Shown: one piece after another, positions 29,743-39,398 of the stretch
Layout: each line of letters opens with the position of its first letter
How positions within the stretch are numbered: the first letter of the stretch is position 1
From: Microbispora sp. ZYX-F-249
GTDB lineage: Bacteria; Actinomycetota; Actinomycetes; Streptosporangiales; Streptosporangiaceae
Reading direction: 5' to 3'
Length of the DNA stretch: 64,000 nucleotides
Assembly (NCBI RefSeq): GCF_039649665.1
Contig: NZ_JBDJAW010000004.1
Location: 310,001 to 374,000 of the forward strand
Translations under genes and position numbers: made by a program
The notes under the pieces: model-generated
Database searches by the model: none
What the model saw: only the letters and a program-made list of their open reading frames with translations
What the model was told of the DNA's origin: nothing

Positions 29743-30684
29743 TCAGGCCGCCAGAGCCTGCCCCTCGGGTTCCGTGAGCCCGGTCCTCGTGAGCCCGGTC
29801 CTGACCTGAGCCTCGGTGATGCGCGCCAGCGCCGCACGGGCCTCCCCCCGCCGAACCCGCCCGCCGTACGCGGCCGGGCGGTCGAGCCGTACGGCGGGGA
29901 AGAGCGTCACCTCCGCGACGAGGCCCCGGGTCGCGACGATCCGCAGGACGGACGCGAGCAGCGTGTCGTCCCCGACGTACGACGGCCGGGTGGACAGGGT
30001 GGCGCGGACGCCCGTCTCCTCCACGAACCGCAGCGCCACCGGCCGTACGGGCACCCCCGCGTCGAGCGCCGCCTGGAACACCGCGGGCCGGAAGCTGCCC
30101 ATCTCCCGTCCGCACCACGTGGTGCCCTCCGGGAACGCGGCCACGCTCTCACCGCTCCGCAGCGCGGCGGTCATGTCCGCGACGACCCCCGGCAGGGCGG
30201 ACAGCCTGTCCCTGTCGATGAACAGCGCGCCGCACCCGGCGGCGAGCGTGCGGACGATCGGCCACCTGCCCACCTCCACCTTGGCCAGCGGGCGGCAGGC
30301 GACGGTCGCGGTGATGACCAGGGGATCGAGCCAGGAGACGTGGTTGCCGACGAGCAGGGCGGGCCCGTCCTCCCCGGGCACGGCCCGGGCCCGTGCCGAC
30401 CCCCCGATGAAGGAGAACCCCCGGCGCGTCACGAGCCGCACGCCGAGGGCCCGCAGCAGCAGCCGCGACCACAGCATGGTGACCGCCCCGCGCCGTGCCG
30501 TACGCCCCAGCGTGAGCGCGATCGGCAGGCCGGCGATCAGCACGGCGACCGCGCCCGTCAGGCGGGCGGCCCGGCGCAGGGGGCCGGCCGTACGCGCCTG
30601 CGCGCGCAGGCAGGCGCCGGGCGCACAGGGAGAGACGGGCAGCCAGGCGGAGGAGGCCGCGGGCCGGTGCGTGACGGCGCTCAC
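29743..30684 (-). CDS. PlsC-type 1-acyl-sn-glycerol-3-phosphate acyltransferase
   Basis: A 313-residue membrane-associated acyltransferase. A hydrophobic segment lies near residues 35-55; block I is NHVSWLD (HX4D), block II is in CGALFIDRDR and block III is AAFPEGTT. It transfers acyl groups to lysophospholipids or related acceptors. GTG overlaps the stop of the upstream GNAT-like acyltransferase (GTGA). The pair resembles the OlsB/OlsA arrangement for ornithine-type lipids, though this is an inference from order and families. Confidence 0.9.
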   Translation of the reverse strand: MSAVTHRPAASSAWLPVSPCAPGACLRAQARTAGPLRRAARLTGAVAVLIAGLPIALTLGRTARRGAVTMLWSRLLLRALGVRLVTRRGFSFIGGSARARAVPGEDGPALLVGNHVSWLDPLVITATVACRPLAKVEVGRWPIVRTLAAGCGALFIDRDRLSALPGVVADMTAALRSGESVAAFPEGTTWCGREMGSFRPAVFQAALDAGVPVRPVALRFVEETGVRATLSTRPSYVGDDTLLASVLRIVATRGLVAEVTLFPAVRLDRPAAYGGRVRRGEARAALARITEAQVRTGLTRTGLTEPEGQALAA

Positions 30685-31415
30685 CGCGACTGCCCCAGGA
30701 AGCGCCGCAGGTAGCGGGGATCGGCGTCGGCCACCGAGAGCAGCACGAAGAAGTCGGCGGTGCCGAAGTCCGGGTCGTGGGCGGGGGCGCCGCAGATCCA
30801 CGCGCCGAGACGGAGGTAGCCGCGCAGCAGCGGCGGCAGCACGAACCGGTCGGAACGCGGCACCCCCGCGTCGCGCCAGGGCGTGCGCGGCGTCACGCGG
30901 TGCTCCCCGGGCCCCAGCGGCACCCGGTCGACGATCCCGGCCGCGACCGCGCCGCCGTCGTCCAGGGGCACCGAGCAGCAGCCCGCCAGCCAGGCGTGCC
31001 CGCGGCTGGTCATGTACCGGGCGATCCCGGCCCACATCAGGGCGACGACCGCCCCGCCGCGGTGGTCCGGGTGCACGCACGTACGCCCGGCCTCGACCAG
31101 GTCGCCGCGCAGACCGTCGAGCGCGCCGAGGTCGAACTCCGAGTCGGAGTAGAGCCGGTCGCTGCGGCGGGGCGGCAGCAGCCGGTAGGTGCCGACCACC
31201 GTGTCCCCCTCGCGCACGAGGAGGTGGTCGCAGTACGCGTCGAGCGGCTCCACGTCGAGCCCGTTCAGCGGGGAGTCGAGCCGGGCCCCCATCTCCCCGG
31301 CGAACACCTCGTACCGCAGGCGCTGGGCGGCGCGCAGGTCGGCGGCGCTCTCGGCGAGCCCGACGGTGTAGCGGCCGGAGCCAAGGGAGTGCTGGGACTG
31401 CAGAGAGATCGTCAT
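30681..31415 (-). CDS. OlsB-like N-acyltransferase (GNAT, hemolysin-type)
   Basis: A 244-residue acyltransferase of the acyl-ACP-dependent N-acyltransferase group. Features are LRAAQRLRYEVFAGEMGA, DHLLVREGDTVVGTYRLLPP, SEFDLGALDGL with VEAGRTCVHPDHRGGAV, and a late LLRGYLRLGAWICGAPAHDPDF. In other bacteria OlsB forms lyso-ornithine lipid, which OlsA (PlsC-like) then O-acylates; the downstream PlsC gene fits that. AGGAAGGA lies about 10 nt before ATG 31415. Confidence 0.87.
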   Translation of the reverse strand: MTISLQSQHSLGSGRYTVGLAESAADLRAAQRLRYEVFAGEMGARLDSPLNGLDVEPLDAYCDHLLVREGDTVVGTYRLLPPRRSDRLYSDSEFDLGALDGLRGDLVEAGRTCVHPDHRGGAVVALMWAGIARYMTSRGHAWLAGCCSVPLDDGGAVAAGIVDRVPLGPGEHRVTPRTPWRDAGVPRSDRFVLPPLLRGYLRLGAWICGAPAHDPDFGTADFFVLLSVADADPRYLRRFLGQSR

Positions 31416-31604
31416 GCGCGTCGCGTCCTTCCTCGGGGGGTGCCGGCCACGGTGAGGCGTCCCGTCTCTCCCGGCCCGCTCCGCGGCCCACCACCATGAC
31501 GACATGCGGAAATGACAGCGGTCCCTCAGTGCGGGGGCATGAAGGCGTCCGCATCGTGAACCTCGTGCGCGCACATGACAAGCGGCGCAGTAACCTCAAA
31601 CAAC

Positions 31605-32828
31605 GTGAACCAGCGCACGCTCCTGATCACGCTGACCGGTCCGGATCGCCCGGGCGTCACCTCGCGGCTGTTCGCCGTGCTGGCCGGGTTCCCGGTCGTC
31701 GTGGCCGACGTGGAGCAGGTCGTCATCCGTGGCCGCCTCACTCTGGGCGTCCTCGTCGCCTACGCCGGGGGACCGCCGACCGGCACCGGAAGCACCATCG
31801 GCGGTCTGTGGACGGCCGTCGAGCAGGTCGCCGCCGACCTCGACATGGACCTGGAGATCGCCACCGGCACGACCTCCAAGGAGAAGCGACGGCGCGGACG
31901 GCTGCACGTCACCGTCCTGGGCGCGCCGTTGCTGCCCGCCGCCATGGCCGGCATCGCCGGCCGCATCGCGGCGAGCGGCGCCAACATCGACAGGATCGAA
32001 CGGCTGTCGAGCTATCCGGTGACGTGCATCGAGCTCGCCGTGTCCGGTGCCGACCCCCAGGCGATGCGGGCGGAACTCGCCGCCGAGGCGGCGGCCCAGC
32101 AGGTGGACGTGGCCGTGCAGCGCACCGGCCTGCACCGCCGCGCCAAGCGCCTCATCGTGATGGACGTCGACTCGACCCTGATCCAGAACGAGGTCATCGA
32201 GCTGCTGGCGCGGCACGCCGGCTGCCTCGACGAGGTCGCCCGGGTCACCGACGAGGCCATGCGGGGCGAGCTCGACTTCGCCGAGTCGCTGGTCAGGCGG
32301 GTCGCGCTGCTCGAAGGGCTGTCGGAGGAGGTCTTCGAGAAGGTCGCCAAGGAGGTCGTCCTCACCCCCGGCGCGCGCACGCTGGTGCGCACCCTCAAGC
32401 GGCTGGACTACCGCTTCGCGATCGTCAGCGGCGGCTTCACCCAGATCACCGACTCCCTCGTGGCCGACCTCGGCATCGACTACTCGGCCGCCAACACCCT
32501 GGAGGTCGTGGACGGCCGGCTCACCGGCCGGGTGGTCGGTGAGATCGTGGACCGGCCGGGCAAGGCCCGCGCGCTGGAGCGCTTCGCCGCCGAGGCGGGC
32601 ATTCCGCTGAGCCAGACCGTCGCGATCGGCGACGGCGCGAACGACCTCGACATGTTCGCCGCCGCCGGGCTCGGCATCGCCTTCAACGCCAAGCCGATCG
32701 TGCGGCAGGCCGCCGACACCGCGGTCAACGTGCCGTACCTCGACTCGATCCTCTACCTGCTCGGCATCTCCCGCGAGGAGGTCGAGGCCGCCGACGCCGA
32801 GGACGGCATGCCGCCCGCCCTGACCTGA
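31605..32828 (+). CDS. serB: Phosphoserine phosphatase with tandem ACT domains
   Basis: A 407-residue SerB2-like enzyme catalysing the last step of serine synthesis. Two ACT domains (about 1-75 and 95-170) precede the HAD phosphatase domain with DVDSTLIQNE, SGGFTQ, and GDGANDLDM. GTG 31605 is preferred because TAACCT is 8 nt upstream; ATG 31575 adds ten residues and has no ribosome site. The ACT domains probably sense serine. Confidence 0.94.
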   Translation: MNQRTLLITLTGPDRPGVTSRLFAVLAGFPVVVADVEQVVIRGRLTLGVLVAYAGGPPTGTGSTIGGLWTAVEQVAADLDMDLEIATGTTSKEKRRRGRLHVTVLGAPLLPAAMAGIAGRIAASGANIDRIERLSSYPVTCIELAVSGADPQAMRAELAAEAAAQQVDVAVQRTGLHRRAKRLIVMDVDSTLIQNEVIELLARHAGCLDEVARVTDEAMRGELDFAESLVRRVALLEGLSEEVFEKVAKEVVLTPGARTLVRTLKRLDYRFAIVSGGFTQITDSLVADLGIDYSAANTLEVVDGRLTGRVVGEIVDRPGKARALERFAAEAGIPLSQTVAIGDGANDLDMFAAAGLGIAFNAKPIVRQAADTAVNVPYLDSILYLLGISREEVEAADAEDGMPPALT

Positions 32829-32889
32829 CGGGTGCCGCCCGTCCCGACGGCGGGACCACGGAGCATGCGTCCTTTCGGCGAGGCGCCCG

Positions 32890-35004
32890 TCACGACGGCG
32901 GGGTCGCGAACGCGCCGGCCGACGCCGCGCACAGCCGTACGGCGTCGGCGTCCAGCGAGCGCAGCGCCTGGTCGACCGCGGCGGTGCGCAGCAGCGCCCG
33001 CCCCGAACCCGGCTCGCTCGCGGGCGTCCGCGAGCCCGGCCCGGTCGCGCCCGTCTCCAGTTCCGTGAGCCGGCGCTCGGCCTGGGCGCCGACCCGCGCG
33101 GCGTCGTCCGCGAGCCCCCGGCCCACGTCCGCCGCCGATTCCTCGTACGCCTCCCGCCCCCGTACGGCCTCCGCGGCGGCCCGCAGGTGTCCGGCCACGG
33201 CGTCCAGGACGTCGGGGACCGGCCCGGCGCCGGTCGGCTCGTCACGGAGCACCGAGATCAGCGTCAGGAGGTCGTCGCGGACCCGCTGGGCGGCCTCCAG
33301 CGCCTCGTCGACGGCGCCGGGGGCCGCGCCGCCGGGCTCCTTCGCGATGTAGTCGAGCGCCGCGGCCACCATCTCGGCGTCCACGGCGGCCTTCCTGATC
33401 CGCTCATCGGCCCGCTCGGCGCCGGCCCTCCCCCGGGCCAGTTGCGCGAGCGTCCGGGCGACCGCCGCGTGCGAGTCGAGCATGCGGCCGACCCGCTCGG
33501 CCAGCCGGTCCGTCTCCCCCCGCGGCCACAGCAGCCGCGTGCACGCGATGGCGATGACGCCGCCGACGACGGTCAGCACGACCCGCGACTCGGCGATCTT
33601 CTCGGTCTGCGGCACCTGGAAGTCGAGCAGCAGCAGCACGCACATCGTCATGAACGTCGCCCAGTAGGCGTGGTGCGTCGGAGCCAGGCCGAACGCCAGC
33701 GCGGCCGACACCCCGATCAGCGCGACCAGCGGCCAATGACCGGGCGCGGCGTGCAGGATCGCGGCCGAGACCAGCCCGCCGGCCGTGCTGCCGCCCACCC
33801 GCCACCACACCCTGGCGCGCGTCTCCCCGTACGTCGGCTGGATGGTGACCAGCACCGCGATCACCAGCCAGTGCGGGAACGCGGGCTTGAACAGCACGAT
33901 GACGATCGAGGCGAAGGCGGTGCCGAGCAGGACCCGCAGGGCGTGCCGCACGCGCGGGTCGTCGAAGGCGAGCGGCGGCGGAACCGCCAGGGTGGCCAGA
34001 TCGAGGCCGGGCGCGCACAGGCGGCGGGCCGCCTCGGCGGAGCCGTCGAGCGCCGCCCGGATCCGCCCGGCGCTGTGCGCGATCTGCCGCAGGAGGACGA
34101 GCACGACCATCTCGCGCTCGCCGCCGGCGCCCCGCTCACGCAGCCGGTCCACCCGGTCGCCGAAATCCACGACCGGCATCTGCTCGGGCGGGCACTCGGC
34201 CAGGTAGGCCCGCAGGGACGCGGACAGCGAGGCCACGAGGTCGCTCAGCCCCACCTCGCCGGCCGCGCCCGGCGCACGCCGCGCCAGTGTGTCGCACAAC
34301 CCCCGAAGCGCGATGATCTCGTGGAACACCCGGCGCAGCGCGAACGCGACGTCCTCGGCCGCCCGCGACCGCTCCCACCGCAGGCGGCGGGCGCGGGCCG
34401 TACGGATCTCGGCGATCGCGTCGGAGGCCGTCCTGCGGCGCTCGTCCCACTCGTCCTGGCCCACCGCGGGGTCGGCCACCGCCTCGGCCAGCCCGGCCAG
34501 GGTGTCGGCCGTCTCGCCCAGCATCGTCGCGATCGGACGGGTGCGCCGCCACCGCCAGGGCAGCGTGAGCAGGACGGCGGCCAGCACACCGCCGAGCAGT
34601 TGCAGGCCCGTGTGCGGCGCGGGGTCGAGCGGCAGCGGATTGGCCGCGGTCAGCAGCAGCGTGAGCGCCGGGGTGACGCCGATCGGGCGCACCAGGCCGC
34701 CCAGCCCGGCCAGGGCCGAGGCGACGGCGACCATGAGCCAGCTGCTGCCCGCCAGCAGAACTCCCAGCGACGTCCCCACACCGACCGACAGCACGACCCC
34801 GAGCATGTACGGCGTGCGCACGCCCGCGGGGTTCGCGATGGCCCGCCCCGCGACCAGCCAGGCGCCGAGACCGACGGTCGCGCCGCCCGCCGGGTGACCG
34901 GTGAGCAGGCCCGTGAGCAGCGGGATCCCCAGGCAGGCGGCCCCGGTCAGGCCGAAACCGAGCGCGAGACGCGGATCCTCCAGCCTCGGCGCCCTGGCGA
35001 GCAC
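32890..35004 (-). CDS. FUSC-family inner-membrane protein
   Basis: A 704-residue protein with two clusters of about five to six membrane helices (about 15-150 and 365-490) separated by a helical soluble region and followed by a long cytoplasmic helical tail. The second cluster carries the FUSC motif PHWLVIAVLVTIQPTYGETRARVWWRVGGS (quoted in part: TIQPTYGETRARVWWRV). FUSC/YccS proteins are linked to export of aromatic acids or fusaric-acid resistance. The GTG start has no clear ribosome site. SixA lies 51 bp upstream on the same strand. Confidence 0.88.
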   Translation of the reverse strand: MLARAPRLEDPRLALGFGLTGAACLGIPLLTGLLTGHPAGGATVGLGAWLVAGRAIANPAGVRTPYMLGVVLSVGVGTSLGVLLAGSSWLMVAVASALAGLGGLVRPIGVTPALTLLLTAANPLPLDPAPHTGLQLLGGVLAAVLLTLPWRWRRTRPIATMLGETADTLAGLAEAVADPAVGQDEWDERRRTASDAIAEIRTARARRLRWERSRAAEDVAFALRRVFHEIIALRGLCDTLARRAPGAAGEVGLSDLVASLSASLRAYLAECPPEQMPVVDFGDRVDRLRERGAGGEREMVVLVLLRQIAHSAGRIRAALDGSAEAARRLCAPGLDLATLAVPPPLAFDDPRVRHALRVLLGTAFASIVIVLFKPAFPHWLVIAVLVTIQPTYGETRARVWWRVGGSTAGGLVSAAILHAAPGHWPLVALIGVSAALAFGLAPTHHAYWATFMTMCVLLLLDFQVPQTEKIAESRVVLTVVGGVIAIACTRLLWPRGETDRLAERVGRMLDSHAAVARTLAQLARGRAGAERADERIRKAAVDAEMVAAALDYIAKEPGGAAPGAVDEALEAAQRVRDDLLTLISVLRDEPTGAGPVPDVLDAVAGHLRAAAEAVRGREAYEESAADVGRGLADDAARVGAQAERRLTELETGATGPGSRTPASEPGSGRALLRTAAVDQALRSLDADAVRLCAASAGAFATPPS

Positions 35005-35055
35005 GACGTTCTTGAGCGGCAGGCGGTTCTTCCTACCCGGATTCCCCGGGCACTA

Positions 35056-35517
35056 TCAGGGCCGGCCCGTCCGGACCAGGCGTCCGGTGCCGGGAGCGGC
35101 GTCCTCCCACGGCACGTCCAGCTCGATCACGGCGTACGCGCCGGGCGGGAAGCCGTCGAGCCTGACGTCCGTCAGGGTGGCGACGAGCTCGTGCACGCCC
35201 GGGTTGTGGCCGACGAGCACGACCGACGCGATCTCGCCGTCCGTACGGCGCAGCACGCCGAGCAGGTCGTCCGGGTACGCCTCGTAGATGTCGCGTTCGA
35301 CCTCGACGGGGGCGTCGAGGCCGAGCAGCTCGGCGGTCCTGCGGGTGCGCAGCGACGGCGAACACAGGACGAGCCCGGGCGCGAGCGGTCTGATCTCCTC
35401 CCCGGCCGCCCGGGCGTCCCGCTCGCCGCCGGAGGTCAGCGGACGTTCGCTGTCCGGGAGTCCGGGCGCGTGGCCGGCCTTGGCATGCCTGACCACGACG
35501 AGCGTCCGGACGCTCAT
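35056..35517 (-). CDS. sixA: SixA-type phosphohistidine phosphatase
   Basis: A 153-residue histidine-phosphatase superfamily protein. The catalytic motif is VVRHAKAG (RHG variant), with LCSPSLRTRRTAELL and the second His in LVGHNPGVHELV. SixA dephosphorylates phosphohistidine proteins. It overlaps a 33-residue membrane-peptide gene upstream by 4 bp, so translation is coupled. Confidence 0.92.
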   Translation of the reverse strand: MSVRTLVVVRHAKAGHAPGLPDSERPLTSGGERDARAAGEEIRPLAPGLVLCSPSLRTRRTAELLGLDAPVEVERDIYEAYPDDLLGVLRRTDGEIASVVLVGHNPGVHELVATLTDVRLDGFPPGAYAVIELDVPWEDAAPGTGRLVRTGRP

Positions 35518-35615
35518 GGCATGGCCCAGATGGCGAGGCCCACGATCACGGCGATCATCGCCGCCATGGTCAGCAGGATCAGCGCCAGCGTCCTGCCCCC
35601 GTTCGGCTTGTCCAT
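35514..35615 (-). CDS. 33-residue single-span membrane peptide
   Basis: MDKPNGGRTLALILLTMAAM then IAVIVGLAIWAMP: a charged N terminus and one membrane helix. Its TGA overlaps the sixA ATG (ATGA). TACACT lies 8 nt upstream of its ATG, so the sixA mRNA probably begins leaderless at this gene. Too short for usual gene finders. The coupling and clear helix argue that it is real; its role is unknown. Confidence 0.65.
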   Translation of the reverse strand: MDKPNGGRTLALILLTMAAMIAVIVGLAIWAMP

Positions 35616-35633
35616 AAGTGCTCAGTGTATGGA

Positions 35634-35666
35634 GAAGGTCCCCCGCTCCAGGAGCAGGGGACCTTC
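35634..35666 (-). terminator. Terminator of hppA
   Basis: GAAGGTCCCC and GGGGACCTTC pair over 10 bp with an inner GCTCC-A-GGAGC stem. It lies 20 bp beyond the hppA stop and may work in both directions. Confidence 0.9.
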
Positions 35667-35685
35667 CGGCCGCGCGGGTGCCGCG

Positions 35686-38025
<2,340 letters not shown>

Positions 38026-38453
38026 CCGTCCTCCTCGGCCAGACGGGTTTCGGTCCTCCTGCCCGGGCGGCGCTGAACGAACCCACTGGCCGTGCGGCGC
38101 ACTTCCGGGCGGTTGGCAAGTGCCGCTTCCGGTTGCATCCGCAATACCTTGGCCGGTGCCGGGAGTCTACGCAGCGATGCCGCGGATATGAAGGCCCTCA
38201 CGCCCCGCAATCGGGGCGGCGCCCGGTAATGGACGAACATTTGCACCGCTATCAAGGTGCTTTGACCAGCGGAGTCAGGACCATGGCGGCGGAGGTCGCC
38301 CGGGTTACGGCACTCCCCGATATCAGGTTTCGGACATCCGATATTTGGGTGGGCATAGCAAAAGATCGAGTGTCACGCCGGGGGCGACACTCGATCTGTC
38401 CGGGTCTTCGAAGGCCCGCGGGGGCCTCCGAGATCCGCCGGAGGTGCCGGCGG
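38026..38453. other. 428-bp region between anti-sigma gene and hppA
   Basis: It contains the terminator of the upstream gene, a small hairpin GCCCCG-CAAT-CGGGGC near 38200, and a long hppA leader or promoter region. I see no convincing gene or known riboswitch. Confidence 0.55.
38363..38397 (-). terminator. Terminator after BldG/anti-sigma operon
   Basis: AGATCGAGTGTC and GACACTCGATCT form a perfect 12-bp stem with an 11-base loop. On the minus strand it is followed by TTT, a true intrinsic terminator. Confidence 0.92.
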
Positions 38454-38882
38454 TCAGAGGGCGGCGACGCCGTTGGCAGACGCGGGCCAGCTCATGCGGA
38501 TGCGCATGCCCTTCGGCCCGGGAAGCACCTCGACGTCGTCGGCCAGCCCCGCGATGACCGCGATGCCCAGATTGTCGATCTCGGGCACGAGGTTGCCGCT
38601 CGCCTCCAGCACCTGGGGCGTCACATCCTCGCTCGGGGCGGCGTCGGTGACCGTCACCTCGAAACGCCCCGCGTCATCGCGTAACTCGATGCGTACCGGC
38701 TCCCCCGGGCAGTGGAGGCGGTGCGCCTCCACAGCCCGCGAGCACGCCTCTCCGACGGCGAGCCGCACCTCGTCCAAGATCGCCTCCGCCACTCCCGTAC
38801 GCCGGGCGATGGCCGTGGCGACCAGCCGGGCCGTACGCACGTGGGCGGGCAGAGCGCTGAACGTCAGCTCGACGGTGGCCAT
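38454..38882 (-). CDS. RsbW-like anti-sigma factor kinase
   Basis: A 142-residue HATPase_c protein of the SpoIIAB/RsbW type. The N box is DEVRLAVGEACSRAVEAH and a G box-like part is IDNLGIAVIAGLADDVEV. It should bind a sigma factor and phosphorylate the STAS antagonist. It lies 19 bp behind bldG. In S. coelicolor the gene after bldG encodes the corresponding anti-sigma factor (SCO3548, from memory). Confidence 0.9.
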   Translation of the reverse strand: MATVELTFSALPAHVRTARLVATAIARRTGVAEAILDEVRLAVGEACSRAVEAHRLHCPGEPVRIELRDDAGRFEVTVTDAAPSEDVTPQVLEASGNLVPEIDNLGIAVIAGLADDVEVLPGPKGMRIRMSWPASANGVAAL

Positions 38883-38901
38883 GTTGCTGAATCCCCGGCC
38901 G

Positions 38902-39252
38902 TCACTTGTCCCGGCCGTGGGCTTCCTTGGCCTCCTCGACCGAGGCGTAGATCCCGAAGACCTTCGTCAAGCCGGTGATGCGGAAGATCTTCAGAATGCG
39001 CTCCTGCGTGCAGACGAGCTCCAGGGAGCCGTCGTGCGCCCGCACCCGCTTGAGGCCGCCGACCAGCACGCCAAGGCCCGTCGAGTCAAGGAAGTCCACC
39101 TTCTCCATGTTGACGAGCAGGTGGAAGTTGCCCTTGTTGACCAGGTCGATCAGCAGCTCACGCAGTCTGGGCGCGGTGTAGACGTCGATCTCACCCTCGA
39201 CATCGACGATGGTGAGATTGTCCTCGGAATGGTGGTCCAACTTCAGATCCAC
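38902..39252 (-). CDS. bldG: BldG-type anti-anti-sigma factor
   Basis: A 116-residue STAS protein with the phosphorylatable Ser in [19 protein letters not shown]. The sequence matches BldG very closely ([32 protein letters not shown]). BldG controls morphological differentiation, antibiotic production and stress sigma factors in Streptomyces. GGAGGA is 4 nt before GTG. Neighbours (anti-sigma, hppA, helicase) confirm orthology. Confidence 0.94.
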   Translation of the reverse strand: MDLKLDHHSEDNLTIVDVEGEIDVYTAPRLRELLIDLVNKGNFHLLVNMEKVDFLDSTGLGVLVGGLKRVRAHDGSLELVCTQERILKIFRITGLTKVFGIYASVEEAKEAHGRDK

Positions 39253-39398
39253 AGATCCTCCAGCGCCTTACTTGCGTAGGTCTCGATACAGGTCATGCAT
39301 CCTGGTAGTCCAGAGGGCACGACCCGATGCGCGGCATTCAACCACGCTACGACTCCGTGTCTATACGAAATCACGACTCCGGGCGACTCTCCCCGCAG

